This document shows, piece after piece, positions 21,542-32,554 of a stretch of DNA of 32,554 nt (position 1 is the first letter of the stretch; every line of letters begins with the position of its first letter). Under the pieces are notes generated by a model that saw only the letters and a program-made list of their open reading frames with translations, was not told the origin of the DNA and ran no database searches. Where the stretch lies: assembly GCA_021737185.1 (NCBI GenBank), contig JAIPEL010000047.1, positions 1 to 32,554 of the forward strand, written 5' to 3'. The position numbers and the translations under genes were made by a program. This stretch comes from Desulfobacterales bacterium (GTDB taxonomy: Bacteria > Desulfobacterota > Desulfobacteria > Desulfobacterales > CAFBRK01).

Positions 21542-22315
21542 ATGAGCCAAGGGATCCGGATCACCATCGACGAAGCAGACTACGAAGCCGACCCTGAATC
21601 GACGGTGCTCGATGTGGCGCGCGACAACGGGATCGACATTCCCACCCTGTGCTATCATCCGGCCTTGAAGCCTTCCGGATCCTGCCGGTTGTGCGCGGTG
21701 GAGGTCGCCGGACGGGCCAGCGGAAAGCCGACGGCCATGCTCTCGTGTATCCTCAAGGTCCGCGACGGCATGGTGGTCCGGACTGGCGGCGAAATCGTCA
21801 TGAAAGCCCGCACCCGGGCGTTCAAGAACCTGCTGAAGATGGCCCCCCAGGCCCAGCGGATCATCGACATGGCCATGAAATACGGCGTCGACCCGGGCCC
21901 GCCCCCCGACGGGTGCATCCGCTGCCGCCTGTGCATCCGCGTCTGCAAGGAAATCGTGGGCATCGGCGCCCTGAAGATGGAAAAACGGGAGGGGCAGAAT
22001 TTCGTGGCCCCCATCGAAGGGATATGCATCGGGTGCGGCACCTGTGCCAACATCTGCCCCACCAAGGTGATCCAGGTCGAAGACAGGGGAAATGTCCGCA
22101 CGATTTCCATTCGGGACGAGGTCATCGGCCGCCATCCCCTGGAGCGCTGCGAGGGATGCGGGCGGCTGTATGCCACCCCCAAATTTTTGGACCACGTCCA
22201 CGACCGCACCGCCGCTCATCACGCGGATGTCAAAACCCCTCATCATTACTGCCCCACCTGCGCAAAGCTGTTTTCGGACCGGATAAAATCCATGCAGGAC
22301 CGTTCCCGGAAATAG
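21542..22315 (+). CDS. 2Fe-2S / 2[4Fe-4S] ferredoxin-like protein (HoxU/NuoG N-terminus type)
   Basis: This 257-aa electron-transfer protein starts with a [2Fe-2S] domain with Cys37, Cys48, Cys51 and Cys69 (LCYHPALKPSGSCRLC ... SC), as in NuoG, HoxU and the diaphorase parts of NAD-linked formate dehydrogenases. Two [4Fe-4S] motifs follow: Cys125/128/131/135 (CIRCRLCIRVC) and Cys162/165/168/172 (CIGCGTCANICP). The tail carries Cys203/206 and Cys237/240, a double CxxC module like the one at the end of the GltD-like protein. It probably links NAD(P)H oxidation or reduction to the molybdoenzyme. AGGAAGG lies before the ATG. Confidence 0.9.
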   Translation: MSQGIRITIDEADYEADPESTVLDVARDNGIDIPTLCYHPALKPSGSCRLCAVEVAGRASGKPTAMLSCILKVRDGMVVRTGGEIVMKARTRAFKNLLKMAPQAQRIIDMAMKYGVDPGPPPDGCIRCRLCIRVCKEIVGIGALKMEKREGQNFVAPIEGICIGCGTCANICPTKVIQVEDRGNVRTISIRDEVIGRHPLERCEGCGRLYATPKFLDHVHDRTAAHHADVKTPHHYCPTCAKLFSDRIKSMQDRSRK

Positions 22316-22341
22316 CCGCCCCGTGGGGTGCGAAATCGACC

Positions 22342-22713
22342 ATGGCCCGAATTGCTGTCATCGATGATGTTCCGGATGCCGCACGGCTGGTGCGGCGGGT
22401 ACTCGAGGAATCCGGCCACGAGGTGCTCGAATTCACCGAAGAGTCCGAAGCCCTGGCTTTTTTCCGGAATCATGGGCCGGACCTGGTGGTTCTGGACCTC
22501 CGGCTCAAGCAGATGGACGGCGTCGAGGTTCTGGCCGAGATCCGCAAATGTTCTCCCGGCACCCGGGTGGTGGTCCTGACCGGCTACCCGACCGTGGAAG
22601 CACGGCAAAAGGCGATCCGTCTGGGCGCCAGCGCCTTTTGCATCAAGCCGATCGACAACGAGGAGCTGGCCGAGACCGTGGCAAAAGTGCTCGCCGGCGC
22701 TCCACCTTCCTGA
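22342..22713 (+). CDS. Stand-alone response-regulator receiver protein
   Basis: This 123-aa single-domain receiver has an acidic pair Asp8/Asp9, phosphoacceptor Asp52 (LVVLDLRLKQMDG), Thr80 and Lys102 (FCIKPID). It has no output domain, so it may relay phosphate or bind a partner, such as the CBS or redox proteins beside it. The start is ATG 22342, 26 bases after the 2Fe-2S gene. The frame is open far upstream inside that gene, but that part is a shadow. Confidence 0.88.
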   Translation: MARIAVIDDVPDAARLVRRVLEESGHEVLEFTEESEALAFFRNHGPDLVVLDLRLKQMDGVEVLAEIRKCSPGTRVVVLTGYPTVEARQKAIRLGASAFCIKPIDNEELAETVAKVLAGAPPS

Positions 22714-22730
22714 ACTTCCTCATTGTCCAT

Positions 22731-22753
22731 ATAAATGCGCGCAGCGCATTTAT
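22731..22753. repeat. Hairpin ATAAATGCGC-GCA-GCGCATTTAT after the receiver gene
   Basis: Perfect 10-bp arms with a 3-base loop lie 17 bases after the receiver stop. This is a third member of the ATAAA(A)T-stem hairpin set. It could act as a weak terminator or processing site before the 96-aa gene. Confidence 0.7.
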
Positions 22754-22838
22754 TGACAGTTTCCGGATCCGGGTTATTGTTGGTTTAGGTGTGAAAAATC
22801 ATCGAAGAACCTGCAATCGCGGCAAAGGAGGATTCACC

Positions 22839-23129
22839 ATGAATACGACTGATGTAGGCAGATTTACCTTCTTTTTTCCCGGAGCCCGGATCCTGAGCCA
22901 GGATGAGGTGGCGTCGCTTCCTTCCGAAAAGAAGCAGGCCGCTGAAGCCGCCAACCAAGAGGGTGTTTGGATCGAAATCGACTGCCCGGACGGAACCTGC
23001 GTGGACCGAGATGGAAAGATCAAAATTCCGGCGGCAGGAGTGCAAGGCGCCGGCAAAAAGGGAATCTGGCTCAATCTCTTCTGCCCGGAGGACAGCTGCC
23101 AGATCAGGGAAAGTACGGACCTGGCGTAA
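22839..23129 (+). CDS. 96-aa protein with duplicated CP-x3-C motif (unknown function)
   Basis: This small soluble protein, last in the redox set, has a strong AAGGAGG 7 bases before the ATG. The sequence contains an internal repeat: GVWIEIDCPDGTC (about 42-54) and GIWLNLFCPEDSC (about 75-87), each a strand followed by C-P-x3-C. The four cysteines could bind one metal or a cluster, or form disulfides. The N-terminus reads FTFFFPGARILSQDEVASLP. No family was recognised. Its ribosome binding site and the terminator 49 bases after its stop argue that it is real and well expressed. Confidence 0.8.
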   Translation: MNTTDVGRFTFFFPGARILSQDEVASLPSEKKQAAEAANQEGVWIEIDCPDGTCVDRDGKIKIPAAGVQGAGKKGIWLNLFCPEDSCQIRESTDLA

Positions 23130-23177
23130 TCGAATCCCTAACATGTCTCGGATGCACTGGTCGCTTTTTGCAAAGAC

Positions 23178-23217
23178 AAAAGGGGCCGGCAGAGATTTCT
23201 GCCGGCCCCTTTTTTTG
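23178..23217 (+). terminator. Strong intrinsic terminator of the redox operon
   Basis: A perfect 16-bp stem (left arm aaaaggggccggcaga at 23178-23193) with a GATT loop is followed by a run of T. It lies 49 bases after the last gene and about 65 bases before the end of the convergent prfC. The A-rich 5' side could also serve the other strand. Confidence 0.93.
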
Positions 23218-23282
23218 TTCCCTCTTCAATTTTGCGGCGCATCAATCGCTATTTCAACCGATCAAACTGATCGCCCCGGCGG

Positions 23283-24896
<1,614 letters not shown>

Positions 24897-25115
24897 GCTT
24901 ATGATCCATTTTGAGAGTTCTGTGCTTCTGCGCCGGCGGTCCGGCAATGATCACGGAGAAAGCAGGGAAAAAAAGGAAACCTCAGGGAGGCGTCAGGAGG
25001 AAGGTCGATGCCCGTCCGTGGCTACGTCCGGCAGACGGCAAAAGCCGAACAGGATCATCGCTCGGGCGGATAGGTCGAAAGGGTGAATATATTCTGCACA
25101 TGGTGCTTCTCTAGT

Positions 25116-25250
25116 ATGGCTGTGGATGGTGTTTGTCAATCATCGGTGTCGAAAAAGGTGGATGCCAGCTTCAAAGACGGCATTTTGAAGGTCGTGCTCC
25201 GCAAGACCAAAGAGGAGGCGGCCAAAAAAATTGCGATCAAGACCGAATAG
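25116..25250 (+). pseudogene. C-terminal remnant of an Hsp20/alpha-crystallin heat-shock gene
   Basis: The frame from ATG 25116 ends in KKVDASFKDGILKVVLRKTK, then EEAAKKIAIKTE and TAG. This is the end of a small heat-shock protein: the (V/I)xASFKDGxLxVxLxK strand and the terminal K-K-I-x-I pattern are characteristic. Only about 34 family-like residues remain of the usual 140 or more; the rest of the alpha-crystallin domain and the N-terminus are missing. The upstream 10 codons do not match the family and no Shine-Dalgarno was seen. It is a truncated leftover rather than an active chaperone gene. Confidence 0.75.
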
Positions 25251-25344
25251 AGCGTCCTGGACGGATTCGTTGCGAACGAAACCCCCACCTACCCTGGAGG
25301 ACGCGGAAAATTTCTATCGTCCCGGCGAGATAGATCGGGTATCA

Positions 25345-25455
25345 GGGAGTTTCTTAGGCAAAGTGCCGTCATGCCCGCGGGGGCGGGCATCCAGTCGATT
25401 GATTTCAAAACATGCCTGGATGCCCGCCTCCGCGGGCATGACAGAAAAAACTCCC
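25345..25455. repeat. Large extragenic palindrome, 27-bp arms with one mismatch
   Basis: GTCATGCCCGCGGGGGCGGG with CATCCAG (25368-25394) pairs with 25416-25442 at 26 of 27 bases around a 21-base loop. An outer pair GGGAGTTT (25345-25352) and AAACTCCC (25448-25455) encloses it. This is a common kind of mobile extragenic palindrome. Confidence 0.85.
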
Positions 25456-25629
25456 CCGACCTTTGAGATCGATTAGAAGCTCGAAATTTGTGCCTGTCGA
25501 AGCCAGCAGGATAGAGGTTTTTTTATTATATAGGGTTGTCAAACAGCCGATCGAGAACCTTGAGTTCGTGGGGCGCAAGTGCATATCAAGCGCTCTCAAA
25601 CGGAACGGAAATATGACAATCCCTATATC

Positions 25630-28892
<3,263 letters not shown>

Positions 28893-28896
<4 letters not shown>

Positions 28897-30062
28897 GACG
28901 AAACCTCCACCTTGGCCCCGTCGACCAGCTCCGACGGCGGGGCGATCACGTAGCGGTCTCCTTCATGAAGGCCGGAGAGAACCTCTTTCCGATCCCCTAA
29001 TCGCTTGCCGACCCGGATAAGGCGGAAGCGCGCCCGCCCCTCCTGGTCGACCAGAAAGATCCCGGTAAGCTGGCCGCGCCGAACCAGGGCCGTATCCGGG
29101 ATCAGCATCATTCCGGATTTTCCCACCGGAATCAACACCCGGGCAAACAACCCGGAGCGGAGGCGCGGATCTTCAGGAAGCGCTACCTTGACCAGAAACG
29201 AGCGGCTCCTGCGGTCGGCCGAGGGCACGATCCTTCCGATTTGGCCGGTGACCCGGGCTTCTCCCAGGGCCGGTATGTTGACCGTCACTTGCTGGTCGAG
29301 GCGGACCGATTCGATGTGGTCTTCGGGGAGCACCAGGTCCGCGCAAAAGACGCCCTCCTTTTCGATGGTGAAAAACGGCGTGCCCGGCGAAGCCAGATCG
29401 CCGACGTCAATCATCTTGGCGGTGATCCGGCCGCCGTAGGGCGCCCGAACCACGGCGTCTTTTCTGCTAACCTGGGCCGATTCCAGCATGGCCTGGGCCT
29501 GCTGCACCCGGTCTCCGGCAGCCTCGATCATGGAGGTCGTCTGGGCCAGGGTGGCTTCGGCCTGGCGGTGGCGGGCCGCCACTTCATCGAACTCCTGGCG
29601 GCTGACCGAGTTTTCCTTTAAAAGCTGCACGTATCGTTCATAGGTGGTGCGGGCCAGGTCGGCGCCCGCCTTTGCCGCCTCCCGGGCCGAGCGGGCCGAC
29701 GCTTCGGCCTGGCGGGCCTCGGCCAGGGCGGCCCGGGCCTGTTCGTATTGGGCCGAGACCTGCCGCTGGTCCAGCACGACCAATATGTCTCCTTCTTTGA
29801 CGACGGCCCCTTCGCTGACCCTGACCTCTGCGACCGTTCCCATCAGCTTGCCCGACAAGGTGCTGGCCGTTCGGGCACTGATCGTGGCGACCGCTTCGTA
29901 TAAAAAGGGCTGGGTCTGCAGCTTCGCTGTTTCCACCGCGGCAGACACCGTGGGCAGCTCGCCGGCCGGCGTGTGGCCGGGCTCGATGCCGTCACCGCAT
30001 CCGAAGTAGATGCCGGCCGACATAAGCAAAATAAACGCCGAGAAGAAGTATTTGCGAATCAT
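28893..30062 (-). CDS. RND efflux periplasmic adaptor (HlyD/MexA family lipoprotein)
   Basis: This 389-aa membrane-fusion protein bridges the RND pump and the TolC channel. The N-terminus is a lipoprotein signal with Cys22 in IYFGC. A lipoyl/biotinyl-like half ([20 protein letters not shown]) follows, then a long alpha hairpin (about 105-195, Ala/Glu/Arg-rich), the second lipoyl half ([19 protein letters not shown]), a beta-barrel ([20 protein letters not shown]) and a membrane-proximal domain. ATG 30062 is chosen because AGGAG lies 8 bases before it; an upstream open frame is read-through of repeat DNA. Confidence 0.95.
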
Positions 30063-30180
30063 CCGTGACTCCTGTCTTGGCTGGAAAGTCTCCCTTCCGG
30101 GGGGATGGATCAGAACAGACCCATTGGCGCTTTTCCTGCAAAAGTGCCTGTGTGACTCAAAGCGAAGCGGAACTTTGATT

Positions 30181-30215
30181 TTAGGCATTTTAGGCATTTG
30201 AAACTTTAGGCATTT
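30181..30215 (-). repeat. Three copies of TTAGGCATTT (minus: AAATGCCTAA)
   Basis: TTAGGCATTT occurs at 30181, 30190 and 30206 in the 152-base gap between the tolC-like gene and the adaptor gene. The last copy touches the tolC-like stop codon. Confidence 0.8.
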
Positions 30216-31582
30216 TACTGAAAATCTGCATCGAGCACGCCGGCGGCCAGCGCAAGCTGGATCCGGGAGACCTTGTAGTCATGGAGAGCGCGAAAATGCC
30301 GGGTTCGCGCCTGCTGCAGCGAGACTTCCGCATCGAGCAGACCGACGATGGTCAACAGCCCGGAATTGTACCGGTTCTTGACGATTCGAAGCCCTTCTTC
30401 CGCCTGGTCCACGGCTTTTTCAGCCACGCCGATCCGCTGCCAGGCGCTTTTCGCCTCCAAAAAGGCCTGCTCGGCTTCCACCTGGACCCCGAGCTCCATG
30501 TTATTGATCACGGCGCCGATCCGGCGATGGGTTGCCCGGGCTTCGGCGGTTTGTGCCGAAAGACGGTGGCCGCTGTACAAGTTGAGCCGGACCATGGCGC
30601 CTACGCTGTAATTGTCCGCCGTATCGCTGAAATCCTCCGAGTTGACTTCGTATGAGCCGAAAAGGTTCACGTCGGGCAGGTGAGCGGCCCGGGTCTTGTC
30701 GATCTCTTTTTCGGCGATGGCTTCCTGAAGACGGAGCTGCTCTAAGTCGGGACGCTCGGAAAGCGCCTTTTCGATCCAGTGCCGCCGGTCTCCGTCGACC
30801 TGGCGGCAATGCTCCAGGGCGCTGGCCGGACGGTAGCGCAGGCGTTCGGAGGTCCCCATGGAGGCCGCCAGCATGGCTTCTGCGATGTCGATCCGGCTTT
30901 CGGCGGTGAGCAGCTCCTGCTCCAACTCTGCGATACGCACCTGGGCCCGGAGCAGATCGCTTTTGACGACAAATCCGCCCCTGAACCGGGAGTCGACCAT
31001 GGCCAGGTTGGCCTGCGCGGTTTCCAGGGCCTGGCGGATCACCTCGACATGCTTGTGGGCCAGCAGCAGCCCGACGTATGTTCTCGCGGTTTTTGCGATG
31101 ACGTGCTGGCGGGTTCGCTTCAGCATCAGTTCGGAGCCCTGGATGTTTTCCCGGGCCTGGGCAAGCCCGATTCGGGTCTGGCCGCCGCTGTACAGGGACC
31201 AGTCGAGATTGAGCGCCGTGATGAAGTTGTTTATGGCCTCCGGATCGTTCAACCGATCCGGGGCAAAATCCTGCCGGGTGATCGCGGCCTGGTTCAATTT
31301 GGTGCCGAAGGCCCCGACCGGGTTGGTGGTCTGCTGGAACGTCTCTGAAAAGGAAAGCTGAGGATAAAAACCCGACTGCACCTGCCGGGCCCGGGTTTGG
31401 GCCGCCTCCACCTGAGATTCGGCCGCGGTCATTTCCGGGTTGTTCTCGACTGCGGTTTGGATGGCCTCTGTCAGGGTCAGGGAAAGGAGCGGCTCGCCCG
31501 ATGCGGCATGCGGCGCAAAGAAAGGCAGGAGAAGCCAGCAAAGAAAGCACAAGCGTCGACGAAAATAAGGCCCTCCATTCAT
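30215..31582 (-). CDS. TolC family outer-membrane efflux protein
   Basis: This 455-aa outer-membrane channel has two repeated OEP domains (about 35-235 and 250-450). The signal peptide is RRLCFLCWLLLPFFAPHAAS with cleavage near GEP. Family text includes LTEAIQTAVENNPEMTAAES, YPQLSFSETFQQT, LDWSLYSGGQTR, and VKNRYNSGLLTIVGLLDAEV near the end. ATG 31582 has TGGAG 8 bases before it. It heads the efflux operon (channel, adaptor, pump), separated from the adaptor by 152 bases. Confidence 0.95.
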   Translation of the reverse strand: MNGGPYFRRRLCFLCWLLLPFFAPHAASGEPLLSLTLTEAIQTAVENNPEMTAAESQVEAAQTRARQVQSGFYPQLSFSETFQQTTNPVGAFGTKLNQAAITRQDFAPDRLNDPEAINNFITALNLDWSLYSGGQTRIGLAQARENIQGSELMLKRTRQHVIAKTARTYVGLLLAHKHVEVIRQALETAQANLAMVDSRFRGGFVVKSDLLRAQVRIAELEQELLTAESRIDIAEAMLAASMGTSERLRYRPASALEHCRQVDGDRRHWIEKALSERPDLEQLRLQEAIAEKEIDKTRAAHLPDVNLFGSYEVNSEDFSDTADNYSVGAMVRLNLYSGHRLSAQTAEARATHRRIGAVINNMELGVQVEAEQAFLEAKSAWQRIGVAEKAVDQAEEGLRIVKNRYNSGLLTIVGLLDAEVSLQQARTRHFRALHDYKVSRIQLALAAGVLDADFQ

Positions 31583-31705
31583 GGCAACACTCCATTTTTT
31601 CTTCAGATATTCAGATATGATGACCTCTGGGGATCTTTTCCCTCCCGGATCGAAAATACCAGGCCCACAGCCTGTTTCCGAGCCAATCGCTTCAAGCGGT
31701 TGATC

Positions 31706-31738
31706 CGTCATGACGCCGGTTTCGCTGGCGTCATGACG
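31706..31738. repeat. Hairpin CGTCATGACGCC/GGCGTCATGACG after the HEAT-repeat gene
   Basis: Perfect 12-bp arms with a 9-base loop lie directly against the stop codon of the HEAT-repeat gene and before the tolC-like gene. No T run follows, so termination is uncertain. Confidence 0.65.
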
Positions 31739-32443
31739 TTAGCATGAAATGCCCATCTTCTCCAGAGCCCGGCGGGCGGTCTGTCCCACGGTGGCCGAGG
31801 TGAGCGTCTGATCGATCCAGAGTTGGACCCTCGCCGGATCGTCCGCGATGCTCCGGAGAGATTCTGCGGCGCCTCGGTCTTCGACGGCGCCGCAGGCCCA
31901 AGCCGCCGTCGCGCGAAGAGAGGGGTTTGGCGCATGTAAAAAGGGCCGGATCAACGGGGCGGCCTCCATCACCGGGTCCGGATCGACCTGGGCCACCCGG
32001 CCTGCCGCCCAGAGCACACCCTGCTGCAGTCCTTCATGCTCCAGAAAATTGCCTTCCGGATCCAGAAAGGAGAGAAGGATCGACACATATTCTTCCCGCA
32101 TTTTCCAATGCCGGGCCATGATCTCGCCCATGGCCTCGGCAGATCCCCACCCGATGCCGCCGGACTCTTCATTCAGGCTCCACATCAGACGGCGGAAGAC
32201 CACCCGGGCCGGCTCCATTTCCCTGTCGGCAAGGGCTGCGGTGACGGTGCCCAGGGCGGTCACCGCCCGCCAGCGGATCTGCGGATCTCCGTGGTACAGA
32301 AAAGAAAAGAGGGGATTGACGGACCGGCGGTGCGGCAGGGCCAGGATTTCCTCCAATGCGGACTCGAAGTCTTCCCGGCGCAAAAGATCCAGCACGATTT
32401 TCTTAAGTTGGCGGATGGGGAGCTGTTTGTCTGTGGGTGTCAT
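31739..32443 (-). CDS. HEAT-repeat protein, DVU0298 family
   Basis: This 234-aa alpha-helical protein has HEAT/PBS-lyase-like repeats: LYHGDPQIRWRAVTALGTV, then RRLMWSLNEESGGIGWGSAE with AMGEIMARHWKM, and PFLHAPNPSLRATAAWACG. The NEESGGIGWG(S/A)xEAMGE block marks a family known from sulfate reducers (type member DVU0298 of Desulfovibrio vulgaris). Function is unknown; a scaffold or a role with phycocyanobilin-lyase-like repeats is only fold-level inference. ATG 32443 is preferred over a TTG at 32473, which would run into the tandem repeat. Confidence 0.85.
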   Translation of the reverse strand: MTPTDKQLPIRQLKKIVLDLLRREDFESALEEILALPHRRSVNPLFSFLYHGDPQIRWRAVTALGTVTAALADREMEPARVVFRRLMWSLNEESGGIGWGSAEAMGEIMARHWKMREEYVSILLSFLDPEGNFLEHEGLQQGVLWAAGRVAQVDPDPVMEAAPLIRPFLHAPNPSLRATAAWACGAVEDRGAAESLRSIADDPARVQLWIDQTLTSATVGQTARRALEKMGISC

Positions 32444-32464
32444 CGATAGGGCGAAACCAGGTTC

Positions 32465-32554
32465 GGGGTTCAAAGGTTCAGGGTTCGGGGTTCAAGGTTC
32501 AGAGTTCGGGGGTTCAAAGGTTCAGGGTTCGGGGTTCAAGGTTCAGGGTTCGGG
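32465..32554. repeat. GGTTC-rich tandem repeat, two 44-bp units, at the window end
   Basis: Unit 1 (32465-32508) and unit 2 (32509-32554) are near-identical and differ at one base apart from an extra terminal G or so. Both are made of GGTTCA/GGGTTC words. The array may continue past the window. Confidence 0.85.

Larger units (their letters stand above)
24897..25629. other. Long gap between prfC and the RND pump, with debris and a palindrome
   Basis: This 733-base stretch holds the Hsp20 remnant (25116-25250) and a large palindrome (25345-25455). From 24897 to 25115 there is purine-rich, unremarkable DNA that presumably contains the prfC promoter. From 25456 to 25629 a frame starting MRSIRSSKFVPVEASRIEV is open but not recognisable. 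The composition and fragments suggest an area of past rearrangement. Confidence 0.5.

Noticed and set aside
25345-25455. Possible CRISPR or attachment site
   Set aside because: It is a single long inverted repeat with no spacer array or integrase gene nearby.

Overview
The window most resembles the chromosome of a GC-rich, anaerobic, sulfate-reducer-like deltaproteobacterium (Desulfobacterota, Desulfobacteraceae-like). This is inferred from several things together: a thiosulfate/polysulfide-reductase-type molybdoenzyme with many ferredoxin-like partners, a TauE/SafE anion exporter, a DVU0298-type HEAT-repeat protein, sigma-54 control, and abundant short extragenic palindromes of the kind common in these genomes. 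No rRNA, tRNA or CRISPR array was found.

Region 1 (1-8200) is a defence island. On the minus strand lies a type I restriction-modification locus. Transcription order is half-size hsdS (5683), hsdM, an AlbA_2/GHKL ATPase gene, full-size hsdS, then hsdR, which runs off the window at base 1. Divergent to it, behind a good sigma-70 promoter, is a CBASS-like operon. It encodes a DncV-type CD-NTase and an E2-like conjugating protein with a C-terminal SEC-C-like cysteine knuckle, the gene content of a type II-short CBASS. The effector is not evident: where it would be expected there is only a 44-codon ORF that looks like the N-terminus of a larger protein joined to a short tail. A solitary Phd/YefM antitoxin follows.

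Region 2 (8350-15065, minus strand) holds trmO; a three-gene operon of a small membrane protein, a PAS histidine kinase and a sigma-54-dependent response regulator; a small three-TM membrane protein; and a TauE/SafE permease. The gaps hold MITE-like and palindromic repeats.

Region 3 (15577-23213, plus strand) is a redox gene set behind a candidate sigma-54 promoter. It encodes a cytoplasmic PhsA-like molybdopterin oxidoreductase, a four-cluster ferredoxin subunit, a GltD-like FAD/Fe-S oxidoreductase, a 70-aa protein, a CBS-pair protein, a 2Fe-2S/4Fe-4S HoxU-like protein, a stand-alone receiver and a 96-aa cysteine-motif protein. It ends at a strong intrinsic terminator. The GltD-like and HoxU-like proteins share a C-terminal double-CxxC module. 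The set suggests a soluble, NAD(P)H-linked molybdoenzyme complex under two-component control; the substrate is unknown.

Region 4 (23283-32554, minus strand) holds prfC, a gap with a broken Hsp20 remnant and a large palindrome, a tolC-hlyD-RND tripartite efflux operon, and a DVU0298-type HEAT protein gene. The window ends in a GGTTC-rich tandem repeat.
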